From Diabrotica undecimpunctata (Eukaryota; Arthropoda; Insecta; Coleoptera; Chrysomelidae): 64,000 nt of DNA. A program made the position numbers and the translations under genes. The stretch is from assembly GCF_040954645.1 (NCBI RefSeq), contig NC_092806.1:132896476-132960475 (forward strand), in the 5' to 3' direction. The number at the start of each line of letters is the position of its first letter. The stretch's first letter is position 1. The notes under the pieces are model-generated. The model did not search any database. It was not told the origin of the DNA and saw only the letters and a list, made by a program, of their open reading frames with translations. This document shows, piece after piece, positions 22,560-32,800 of this stretch.

Positions 22560-23980
22560 GTGATATCTAGAATTTTAGTTTTAAAACTTTACAAAAAATA
22601 TATATAAAACATTATTCAAATTTTTGATTGATGATTTATATCACACCTTTCAATTTTGTTATCTCAGGTTTTACTCGTGCTTCAATATCTATACTTTACA
22701 GCTGATGGGTTAGGTCCAAAGAATAACGGAATAAAACAACATAATATGATATGAAAATAATGTAATAAAATAAACTGATTAAAATACTTCCAAAAATTAT
22801 TAGCATACAATGTTTATCAAACAAAATTCGTTCTACGTACGTGAACCTTCAATAATGCATGGATAATATAATACAACTACAATCTAAGATACAGCTATTT
22901 ATTCTACATAAACAAATCAAATAATATTCAGTGTCCTTCCTAATGCAATTTTGATATAACGATTGTACCAAGAAAAATTTGTATGAATTATCCAATTCTC
23001 TCCACAGCTCTGTGTCCCCTCTCAGAACAAATTTGATCTCCTTCGACTATCGACAACTTATTCACACGTTACTAATATGATATAATATTTTTTTAACCCA
23101 AAATTCTCAAATTTAATATATTATGAATGTTTGTCCCGTTGAAATGCTTCCTCTGCCTTGAGTTGTCCAATTCCTTGTTCTATGCAAAATGAACTATCAG
23201 TTCTCAGCAGCCTCCTATGTAATTGGCAATATTAAACAAGATATTGCAATTTAGTGTCTTCAATGCTCTCCTTCGAATGCACGTACCTTTCCAAAGATGC
23301 CAGCCTCTTTTTCCTCTCGCCAAACTTAATCTCTCGTTCCGAAATAAACAGCGATACGTAGAATACAAGTAGGAAAAGTTTACTTACAAATTTGTACCAG
23401 ATCAGCTACCGTCGGACACAATTACTTCACCAACTCACAACTTATTCTTTATCACTTACTACCCTTGGATACCACCTCGAAAACCAACCATTCACTTTAA
23501 GAAACTGGAACTAACTGACTCTCTCATCTCCTCTATCCATTCATCCAACCTCTCATTATACACAACCATCACCACTTTCCAAATTCTCGGCCAATCAGAA
23601 ATTTGCATACCACTCACACATAAAATCAGAAATATCTACAAACTTTCCTAATTCATATTATTTTTACAAGGTCACTTAATTTCTACTGGGTATTTACATA
23701 TTCCGAACAATCATTTATTTATTAACTATTTCTATTTTCCTTTTCATGGCGCAAATCCGGCTTACGGAACACTTTATGGCTTATGGGGAAAAACCATCGT
23801 TAACTTCTCGTCATTGTACCCGCACTATTTCACTTGTTATATTTATACAAAAGATTATTTATGACTAAGATTACCTTTGGTTAATTCCAGGCAGCTCGGT
23901 GTATTTTTTTATTTTCTATAATCTCTGAAATATTGATTTCATCGTACATTTAATATTTTTACCCTTCAATTTTGAATACC

Positions 23981-24039
<59 letters not shown>

Positions 24040-24550
24040 AATATATAAAATTAAAACTAATTTGAACATGTAACTTTCAAATTAAAAAATAAAAAATGAT
24101 AACGACTCACAATATTACCCAAAAATAATTTAAAAAACCGATACTTTGTTTATTCCATAATCATCAGGTTTTTTTCTGGGAAAATATTTTCATTTAAGTC
24201 CAATAATTTTGATAAATATTTTAAGTTTTTGTGGTTTCTTAATTTTATTTAATTATATTTGTTGTTTCAGAAATAAATAACTACTATTATTATTTTTATC
24301 CTAATAATAATTAATAATTCTTTGCCGCCGCTGCTAATTTCGTAACTATAACATGTGCATTCATAAAAAATAAGTTGCCTACAATAAGACTGCGATCATT
24401 CTTTTTATTCCAATAATACTCAGCTTCGCTGGTAATATAATATCGCAACCAACTGCTATTAACCCTTATGTTACATCATATGCGTCGTGTGTAAGTTAAG
24501 TATGGTTATCTACAACAAAACTGCGATAGCAATAGCAATTAAAAATAGCA
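21713..24550. other. Non-coding hAT interior with three (TA)n arrays
   Basis: TA dinucleotide arrays lie at about 21844-21886, 22498-22555 and 23988-24037. Between the first two, ATTCAATAAGTAAG (near 21910) and CTTACTTATTGAAT (near 22480) are inverted copies, so 21887-22497 may be a separate small insertion. Its GACGTTTCGCTTATTTAATT, followed by ACAAGCTTCATCAG, resembles terminal text of Penelope-like or foldback elements. 22560-23980 shows no gene. Confidence 0.45.
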
Positions 24551-24614
24551 GCGATTTAAAAATAGCAATCGCAAATAGCGGTGCTTTTGAAAAATAGAAA
24601 CTTAGCTCATAACT

Positions 24615-25125
24615 ACATGTCAAAGAGAAACAAGGTAGATTTGTTACTTTTAATAATGCATGAGGGAGCAGAAATCCTAGAAGAAACCAGCAACCATCCA
24701 TAATTCATAACTATAATGAAGCCAAAGCAGGTGTAGACACCTTCGACCAAATATGTTCCAATATGAGTTCCAGCAGAAAAATACGAAGATGATCAATATG
24801 CGTATTATATGGAATGATTACTATAGCCAGCATAAACTCTTACATTATTTATACTTTTAATATGTTAAAAAAGCATCTGCAGATATCAATATATGATTGA
24901 GTTAAGCCTTTGTCTTGAAAACCGTGGATGCTAAACAGGTACAACACCACAAGTTTACATCGAAATATGCCAAAACATGGCTAAAATCCTCAACATAACT
25001 AAAGAAGGTGATGCAAATATGACCCAGGAAAAAAAGAGTAAGACTTGTTTCTACTGTCCACCAAGCAAAAAAAAAGGCGCAAGCCGGTGAACACTGAGGA
25101 GATATTTGTATCTTATATTTCTAAA
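24615..25125 (+). pseudogene. piggyBac transposase 1, C-terminal third
   Basis: After the hAT the piggyBac frame resumes: SKRNKVDLLLLIMHEG, then DTFDQICSNMSSSRKIRR and MITIASINSYIIYTFN, corresponding to the usual KGGVDxxDxxxxxYSxxRKTxRWPM and NxxGxNxxxIY blocks. Near 25035-25090 KTCFYCPPSKKK is the start of the C-terminal cysteine-rich domain that binds the transposon ends. The third catalytic aspartate region is present in degraded form. Several stops make it inactive. Confidence 0.75.
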
Positions 25126-25730
25126 AATACTCAAACATGTTTGTTTTATAATTCTATGCTTCTGTATTTATACTGAAATTTTAATTTTTTTCTATACAAT
25201 GAATAAAAAATTCAAAATAAAAACTACTTCTATAGAGTAGTAAAATCATTGTGGAGTAACCACTTGATAGTGAAAGAGTTACCTTTTATTGTGCTGTGTC
25301 TGAAATTGGGATTATTAGTCCTTATTCTGGTGAAGATAAGATTGAGCATCCAATTACATAATGTACATTTTGAATATGTAAATTAAAAAATAAATGCAGT
25401 GTTCACTTTCGGTACTGTATATTTTGGCAAATAATGTATATATTTAAATATCGGTGTGAGCGGGTTTTGTATAATTTGTATTATTTCCGTATTTCTGTAT
25501 TTTAAGTATTTTCAGTCATATAAATATTAAATTTTATTCCTTAGTAATGATTTTTACTATCGAAAATATAAAGAACTTAATTTTTGTAAAGAGGTTTGTT
25601 TTTATTAACATTTTAATGAAGTTCCTAATTATTATGCGTTATGTTTAACGATATATCACTGACCTTAATTCATTATAATAGTTGTTATTTCTTTTTTTTA
25701 ATGGGACAAACCTATGATTATTGTGATTAA
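25126..25730. other. AT-rich interval, no gene seen
   Basis: This follows the piggyBac C-terminus and probably includes its 3' flank. I could not locate the right terminal repeat. Confidence 0.4.
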
Positions 25731-26830
25731 TATTTTTTTCAAAAGCAGAGTCAGTACAAAATATTGTTATTCCGTCCCAATATTGATTCGTGGATCCATA
25801 AAATGATCGTCTTTCTATTGGGGACCGTCTCTTACCGTCTTTACTACTCTATTTGTTGTCATTTGGATTATATGATCGTTTCATTCTACTCTTCTATTTC
25901 TTACCCAGTTCTTGATGTTCTCCACCTTGCATCTAAGTCGTATATCTGTACTTCTAGCTCTGTCCCATAGTACCTTACCATCAATTTTTCTAAGTGTTTT
26001 CATCTCTCCTGTTTCAAACATCCTTTTTAACCTCCCTGTATCAGGTGTTGTTTCTGCCGCGTATGTCATTATTGGTCTGATGACTGTTTTGTAAATTCTG
26101 CCTTTCGTTTCTTTCCCGATATTTTTATTTCTCCATATTGTTTCATTTAGGTAGCCTGCGGCTCTGTTTGCTCTATTCACTTGATCTTCCACTTTAGTTT
26201 CGAGCTTTTCGTAGCTAGATAATGTGATGCGTAGATATTTAAACTCTATCACTTGTTATATTATCTGACCTTCCAGCTCCAATTTACATCTTAGTAAATT
26301 TGCTGTTGTAACCATGCATTTTGTCTTTTTTGGGGAAATTAACATGCTAAATTTTATAGCAGATTATTTTAAGTTGTTTTTCTCCCATTTGGTATCCTTT
26401 TTTGGTTCTTACTTTTTTTTTATATCATCCATAATCAGGTTGAGCAATAGAGGACTCAGAGAATCTCCCTGTCTTATCCCATTGCCAGCTTCAATAGGGT
26501 CGGTTAGTTCTTCTTCTACTTTTACTTTTATTGTGTTGTTTTGGTAGATATTTTCGATCGTTTTGATTATTCCTAGAGGTATCTCTCTTGCGTACAATAA
26601 GTAGATAATGTCTTTTAATTTGGCCCGGTCAAATGCCTTCTTAAGGTTCATCAAACATAGATATGCCGGTTTGTTATATTCTAATGATTTCTCTTGTACT
26701 TGCCTCATTATAAATATAGCGTAAGTGCATGATCTTCTCAACCTAAAACCTTGTTGTTCTTCTGCTAGTGTTATAATTTCATTCAGTTTATTTGTTATCA
26801 CTTTGGTTGTTAATTTTATTACAGCATGTA
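25731..26830 (-). pseudogene. RTE-like reverse transcriptase with the YADD box deleted
   Basis: From 26830 down: EQQGFRLRRSCTYAIFIMRQ, KPAYLCLMNLKKAFDRAKLK, IRQGDSLSPLLLNLIMDDIK and then QMGEKQLKIICY. Here the expected YADD segment and about 40 residues are gone, and text resumes at FPKKTKCMVTTANLLRCKLE. The thumb follows (IEFKYLRITLS, KTVIRPIMTYAAE) and the C-terminus RNRRVEWNDHI near 25880. The deletion removes the catalytic aspartate pair. Confidence 0.75.
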
Positions 26831-27985
26831 GTGTTAAGTGATATACTTATTATGCATACTCATATAATAAAATGAGTACATATGGTATTATTATAAAAAT
26901 AATAAAAATATCAAAAAAATAAATTCATCAGGCACTTATCAATGCAAGTCATGCCGACAATTTTAGCTATAATTTAAAGCCGATATTCAGGTCAAACAAG
27001 TGGTGATTCAAAATCAGCAGCATATTGTATCATCCAATCTATCCATCCAAACTATATAGAATTATGTTTTTTATATTTTTTTAGCTTTCAATATTTATAA
27101 TTTATTTTTACAGCAAAACTACTATGATACAACCAATTTTAATGGCTTTGCACCTTAGAGTAAAATCACGGCTTTATCTTTGGCAATTATCGAGTTAAAA
27201 TTCTTCAAGAAATTCTGCGCTCTTGATAAAAGTCAGCAATTTTCTTATGGCAGTTTAAGCTTCTCTTCTGGTATAATACTTGTGTTGAAAGTGTATGCAT
27301 GGCTCGTGCATCTAAGTATTTCGCATCCTCGAAGGATACGTATGACAGTTTCTTTCTCCTTTATCAAGTTTGAAGTACTGTTATGAGGTATTGAACTACT
27401 GAGCTACTGTTATGTAGCCATGTGGAAGGATACCTTACATATTTCTTTGCTGCTAAATTCCGTATAGAGAGTGTCACAACGAAAATAGAGAATAACGTAC
27501 AGATTGCATTTTAAATGTTTTAGTTGAACAAAAACCCAACGAAAAACTTGGTTACAGAGCGGAAACGTAGTTTGTCCGGGACGATAACCCCTAGCGCCAC
27601 CTAGGAAAGAAATCTGAACTACTAACTGACATTTCAACCTACTGCGTCTTAAGTAATCATATTTTGTTCTCGAAACGATACGGTTATTTACGGCTAATTT
27701 ATTCTACAACTAGATGATACAAATATCCTTACTCGAAAAGTTGACTACTTCATCACTAATTATTTTTTTCGCAAAACTACCAAAAATATTGGTTACTGTA
27801 ATTTTAAGATTAAATTTATTAACCCTTTGAGCCCCAAAATAAAAGTTTAAACTTATCTTAATAATTTTTATTGCAAACTTGTTTACAGCTATATTATAAA
27901 CATGGACAAAGGTTTTTTGTTGTATTTTTACAAAAAAAAACTGGGTCATTTCATCACGAAACTGCTGGTATACCGGAACACTGTT
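26831..27985. other. Interval without a recognised gene
   Basis: 26880-27120 is AT-rich. 27300-27640 has somewhat higher complexity, and minus-strand frames exist, but none match a family I know. It could be part of a decayed DNA transposon next to piggyBac 2. Confidence 0.35.
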
Positions 27986-28930
27986 TGTGGTACTTTGTGG
28001 ACACTTTGTCATTTAGACAAAGTCCTACATTACATGTAGAGCATTACCACCTACTTCTATGCAGTTCCTTTTTCGTACTGCAAAGTCCACAGTGACGTGA
28101 TGTTCCATGAATTGGCATGTGATCAGCAGATGTCAATCTGGTTTCTAGTGCAATGTATTTTTTAAATTGACTAGCGAGAGGTTTCAAACTTTTTCTGCCT
28201 CTCTTTTTAACTATTTCGATTCCATTTAGTACCCGTGACACAGCTAACCTAAAATCTTTTAGTGTGAGTACAGATCCTTCTCCTCTTTTACAAAAAATAA
28301 TATATGAATTTACTAGTGCCACATATATACGCATATACCACTTTTTACTTTTTCGGTCTATTTTATAACCTAACTTTAGCATGTTTTCTTTGTCTACATA
28401 TCCCATGTGAGCATTGTAGTCCCTCACTTATTGCGGACAAAATATTTCTGCAACAGACCCATCCTTTAGCTTACGATTTACGCTAGAATTATCTGCAAGA
28501 CTATAAAAATTACTAAGAAAGTATATACCTTTTCTGTCTTTCCACTTCAACGAAACAATATTTTCCTTGTTGCTTCTCCAATGGAATCCCCCTCTCAATA
28601 TTTCCTTATTAGAGGTAAAGTCATTAGGTAATCCTTTTCAATCCTTACGGACAGTACCGCAGGCATATACGTTGGCTTTCTTTCAATTCATGCATAATAG
28701 ATAAGGAGGTAAAATAATTATCAAAATAAATTTTTGAGTAACTTCCGTAAGGCATCTAGACATATCAATGACAACACGCTGTCCCAGATTTTTCTCTGCG
28801 ACATTACCAACTTTATCGGTATATATTTCAAATTGTGATCTATATCCAGATTCGTCAGCTCTAATCCACATCTTATAACCACGTTTTATGGATTTCTGAG
28901 GCATATATTGACGAATTTCAATGAATGACT
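27986..28930 (-). pseudogene. piggyBac transposase 2 (decayed; N-terminal part missing)
   Basis: From 28904 down: KRGYKMWIRADESGYRSQFE, continuing IYTDKVG and LGQRVVIDMSRCL, the piggyBac block KRGYKVWxRADxxGYxxxFxxYTGK plus LGxxVVxxL. After a degraded stretch (28690-28430) comes DYNAHMGYVDKENMLK and DRKSKKWYMRIYVALVNSYI, then LKDFRLAVSRVL, and the C-terminal HCGLCSTKKELHRSRW of the cysteine-rich domain. This belongs to a different piggyBac lineage from the copy at 18430-25125. It is truncated at about 28930, where another element begins. Confidence 0.8.
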
Positions 28931-28984
28931 TATTTATAAATATTTATTGTCTCTCTCTCTCTCTCCTCTGGAGGACACGATTAC

Positions 28985-30694
28985 ATAATATACATTTGGA
29001 ACATCTTTTGTATTGACAAATCGAAAGAAAGGTAGCGCGTACTTGTGAAAGAGCGACAGTAATGCGATTTAATACTTGTAACGATCCAAAGACCACCAAA
29101 GAGAATTGAAGTACTATTATAAAAATTATACCTCAATCAACCATGGGAGCTTATCGTCTATACCTTGCCTAGCTCGCTATCTCAAGGGTGAGCTCGCCTT
29201 GTCTTAAAGTAGGGATTGAACCTGAGTTATTAGTTGATAGCAAATAAGACAAATTTTAACCAAACATATTTATTAAAAAGAATAAAAAACAATAATTAAC
29301 CCTGCCAAAGCTTAACAGTTAATAAGTGCTACTTATTGCTTCGATGGGCTGCTTGTGTGTTCTAGCTGTTAGGTCGTCCAATTAAAAGTTGTGGTTTCTG
29401 GAGAGCTGCAGTCACATGTTGTTGTATGTCCTAATTAGGTTGTTAAATCCAATAAAGCCAATAAAGCCAATAAGGTTGTCGATATCCAATAAACCCAAGA
29501 GAATTTGTAGACCATAAAATGAGTATTATAATAATGTTTGCCTTCTTTTATAAATTTCAAAAACAGGCAAAAAATAATCCCACCATGTTTGACAGTTGTT
29601 TTGACAGAAAGTGGGAGACTGAATGAAGTTAGCACAGATGTCATAGGATGTTGATATAGATATCATGAAACTAGCCTGTCAGTCAACAAGGAACAGAATA
29701 GTCTGCCGGACAAAAAGAGAGAGGGCGAATATTTATTCTACGGGACAGAAAGAGAGAGAAAATAAAGACAGAGAAAGAAAAGAAAAACAGAGGGCACCAA
29801 CTACTTTAAAATAAAAAATAGTGAAAATTAAACTGAAGATAAAGAAATTAATAAATTAATAAAGAAATTAAAATGAAATAATTAATTAAATATAAATTAA
29901 TAGAGATGTGACGTTTATAACGTTACATACTTTTAAAAGTATTAATAAATTTTTGAACTGATTCTTGTTTTCCTTTAAAATTTTCATTTTTTCCTGTCAC
30001 CCCCCCCCCTTTTTCTGTAGGTGCTTCACCTGTTTTTACAAATGATTTGGTAATGTATGTTGGGCGGTGTTTCCGAATATTTAGTATGTTTAAAAAGGCA
30101 TTTTTGCACACTGTAATATTTTGCTTCATTAGATTATTCCTTACAAAGCATTTCACAGAGGTTGTTTCTGCTTCATGTCTAGATTTTTTTGGACGGCGAC
30201 GTTTAGGTAGTTAAACTGAACAAAATTACAAAATTTTAAAATAAAGGAATCTTGTCTAATCTTGTCCTTAGCTACATAAAACACATCATAGAAACACTTG
30301 ATATCTCTCATTGTTAGAGAAGAAGTAGGGAATTGTGGTAACTGTGACGAAGATAACAGTGGGGAATTGTGGTAACCTGAAAAGATAACATTTTTCAAAA
30401 AATATTTGTAATACTGCACTTATAAAATTAACAGTAGCTTGAACAAATCATTAGTTTTTTTATTAGTTTTTCATAACATGTAAAATAGTTTTAATAATAA
30501 AATAAATCAAAAAAATTATTTGAATAAAATCTGAATCCGGATCTGCTCTTAAACCTAATCTTTCGAGTAAAAACTACAACTAAAATATAAAGAATGTACC
30601 TAATTTTTTTCCGCAAATTTTGCCGCCATGTGGACGGATTGGGAATTCGTTTGCGAGCTTTGTTGTTTTCAACAGGAGTTGTAATAGTTTCCAT
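28985..30694 (-). pseudogene. Unnamed insect transposase-like family, N-terminal half, cut by a solo LTR (copy 3)
   Basis: From 30694 down: METITTPVENNKARKRIPNP, STWRQNLRKKIR, then a possible splice donor (TTAG|GTACAT, about 30600). A second exon-like frame has KRRRPKKSRHEAETTSVKCF, NITVCKNAFLNIL and KFINTFKS to 29928. A solo LTR then intervenes, and below 29072 the frame resumes with IKSHYCRSFTSTRYL and LSIQKMFQMYI before a stop near 28985. These are the same ordered blocks as copy 1 (VCKxxFLxxL, xHIxSFxxxxSHYCR, LSIxKMxxxY). Without the LTR the codons read straight through. The C-terminal half is missing. Confidence 0.6.
29077..29927. mobile_element. Solo LTR A (851 bp, TSD TACT)
   Basis: The segment begins TGTAACGATCC and ends GACGTTTATAACGTTACA, the TG...CA ends and short inverted termini of an LTR. 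TACT lies on both sides (29073-29076 and 29928-29931), a 4-base duplication as made by Ty3/Gypsy or BEL/Pao integrases. A related segment is at 39522-40299. No gag-pol lies between or beside them. Recombination between the two LTRs of one element has presumably removed the interior. Confidence 0.85.
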
Positions 30695-30699
30695 TTTAA

Positions 30700-31510
30700 A
30701 ATACTAACAAAATAAAAAAAAAACAACAGCTTGGCACCTTGATGGAAAAGAAACTAGGAGAAATTATAACGATAACGACTCCAGCTAACTCCTAGTGGTA
30801 TGTCACATCATGGTCGCTGCGAGGATTCTCATTGGTCAAAGAGGACATTGCCGACTTTGATTCTAAACCGTTCATAGAGATTGCCGTGTTTGATTCTTAG
30901 GCTAAATTTATATGCTATTTTATAGGCGGATAATGCCATTTTTTATTCTTATTATCTTTATTGTTCTCTAGTGTTTTAAAATACCAATAATTTGATGTAA
31001 CTAACTCAATTTTGGTAAAAAGTGGAGATTGCCGACTTTGGTACTAGGACCCTCATATGGTCTTTAGACAGTTTCACATGTCTCACTGCAGGGTACTATG
31101 ATTTTCTTCCTTTTTTGTTGGCTTAAGTCAAAGCCAAATATTAGAAATGAACGGATCATGGTCATAATTAATATCAGTTTTAAGATAAGTTTTCACACTT
31201 TTGATACCATTTCTGAATCAATGAATAATTATTTGGTTTGATTTCGCACAATATTGTTGCCGTTATGTTCAATAGACGTTATGTTCAATAGATTCAAGTG
31301 TATATTCTAAGTGGCTGTTATAATCTTGCATTTTAAATCAGTACCAGTAGAGGAATAAGGATGGGGAAAGACGAATAATTTATTGAGTTAATCTTACATC
31401 TTTTATAATGTTAGTATTTGCTTATTATAGGTATTTTAGCAAATTCTAATCACCCGGAATATTTCAAAGGTAGGGACGCTTCCACGCTAGTTTATTTCCT
31501 TAGTAGGTAG
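30700..31510. other. Interval without a gene; repeated short motif
   Basis: TTGCCGACTTTGATTCTA (near 30850) and TTGCCGACTTTGGTACTA (near 31028) are near-identical motifs in direct orientation. The first lies upstream of the minus-strand transposase-like gene and could be terminal or subterminal sequence of that element. The remainder is unassigned. Confidence 0.35.
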
Positions 31511-31519
31511 TATAATCTT

Positions 31520-31711
31520 ACGGAGTTCGCTGTTCGCTATCTACAGTGCGTTCTGGAACTGAGTATTGCGGTCACGGTGATAATACCGCGAGCTTGAACT
31601 GTGTGAATTGACTATTATTGTTAGTTTAAAGTGCACTTGCTATTTAATTTTTTTATGTAAATCGTTTGTTCATTTAGAAGTAACTAGTGTGATTAGATAT
31701 TCTAAAAATAG
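31520..31711 (+). other. Candidate non-coding first exon of a host gene
   Basis: This stretch is GC-richer than its neighbours and lacks long frames. It ends at a consensus splice donor (AAAATAG|GTAAGT at 31711/31712). It looks like an insect 5' leader exon, and the next candidate exon on the same strand is at 46492-46557. GTAAGT also occurs by chance many times in 64 kb, so the support is weak. Confidence 0.2.
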
Positions 31712-31712
31712 G

Positions 31713-32375
31713 TAAGTTGGAAAGTACTAGATTATTTTATTTTATAATTGTTTTCATTAGTTTTGTTTTGATAATATCCTTACATTGGATTTTTTATTCA
31801 AAGATATTTTAGGGAAGAAAAGCACCAATATTGTTTCATGTACTTTTTTTCTTTCTGTTTCTGTATTTTAGCATTTCAATTGCAAATACCATCATTTAAC
31901 TGTAACTCATTAGATTATTATATAATTATATTATATAATTATATTAATATTATATATTATAACATTAACTCATTACGGCAGATCTGTTTTGAAGTAGATA
32001 AAGGGTGGCATTCTGTTTTCTTTTTGTAGAAAAAGTTGTGTGATAATTTCAATAAATAATAATTGACTTTAACTCCCTCTCAAATAATACTGAAACTTAG
32101 CTCACTCAACCTCTGGAAATTACCTTACCTCATTGAATTCAATCGGAGGCTACTAAAGAAAAATCAACTGAAAGAGCAAGTGGTGGACTTATGATTAGTA
32201 ACATATTTAACTCATATTTAATTGAAAAGTCGCCATGGTGGATTTTCTGTCTTATTAGTCTTTTAATACACAAATGTATCCTCTACAATGTATGTATATT
32301 TAAAGCCTAGTTTAGATTTAACCACTACTCTCTAGATATCTCAATTAGCTTTAACTGATTTTACGGAAAAATATA
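31713..32375. other. AT-rich interval, no gene seen
   Basis: Contains a TATAATTATA-type short inverted repeat near 31918-31965. No coding similarity. Confidence 0.4.
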
Positions 32376-32376
32376 A

Positions 32377-32470
<94 letters not shown>
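32376..32470. repeat. (TA)n microsatellite, about 95 bp
   Basis: Uninterrupted TA dinucleotides adjoin the endonuclease fragment on its left. The Tyr-Ile repeat frame across it is an artefact of the repeat. Confidence 0.9.
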
Positions 32471-32472
<2 letters not shown>

Positions 32473-32800
32473 TTAGTGGCGATTTTACCTCACGTATTTT
32501 AAATCTCGATTCTTTGCCAAATGATTTACTCGGAAAGCCTATGTTCTTTTCGACTTGTTCGATATAAGATCCAGCCGTGACAAGTTTTTACATACAAGAG
32601 GCAGAACTCTTGCTGAATTTATGGGTACAAACGTTTTTTGTGTAATAAACGGGAGAACTATTTCAGACTATCACGCTCAGTTTACTTTTTCTAATTCTCT
32701 AGGGAAAAGTGTAATTGATTTGATTTGGATGAACAGTCTTTACTTAAATGTCGTAAAAAATGTACAGGGTCATACAATGTCTTACAGGAAATGAAGCATT
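32471..32800 (+). pseudogene. Non-LTR endonuclease (APE-type) fragment
   Basis: Frames read GDFTSRI, LNLDSLPNDLL, then LAEFMGTNVFCVINGRTISD and GKSVIDLIWMNSLYLNVV. This is the C-terminal half of an apurinic endonuclease-like domain of a non-LTR retrotransposon: GDFNxR with the catalytic Asp/Asn, NGR, and SVIDLIxxN before the final SDH, which is not preserved. One frameshift occurs near 32565. No polymerase follows. The TA array touches its left edge. Confidence 0.65.

Larger units (their letters stand above)
19434..24614 (+). mobile_element. hAT element (5.2 kb) inserted in piggyBac 1
   Basis: ACATGTCA occurs at 19426-19433 and again at 24615-24622, with the piggyBac frame (...SYMSKRNKVDLLLL...) continuous when one copy and the insert are removed. 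Eight bases is the normal hAT duplication length. The ends are only weakly inverted (GATGAGTAA on the left, TTATGAGCTAA read inward from the right). They are followed on both sides by many copies of AGCTGCTATTT/AAATAGCAGC-like subterminal repeats, a hAT habit. The interior carries hAT transposase pieces at 19895-19967 and 20970-21712 and a nested RTE. Confidence 0.8.

Noticed and set aside
24510..24701. Minus-strand leucine-rich frame near the hAT right end
   Set aside because: It spans subterminal hAT repeats (AATAGC motifs) and the piggyBac junction on the opposite strand; it is a shadow.
32376..32567. Tyr-Ile repeat frame, and a similar one at 54341-54547
   Set aside because: Translation of (TA)n microsatellites with no biological support.
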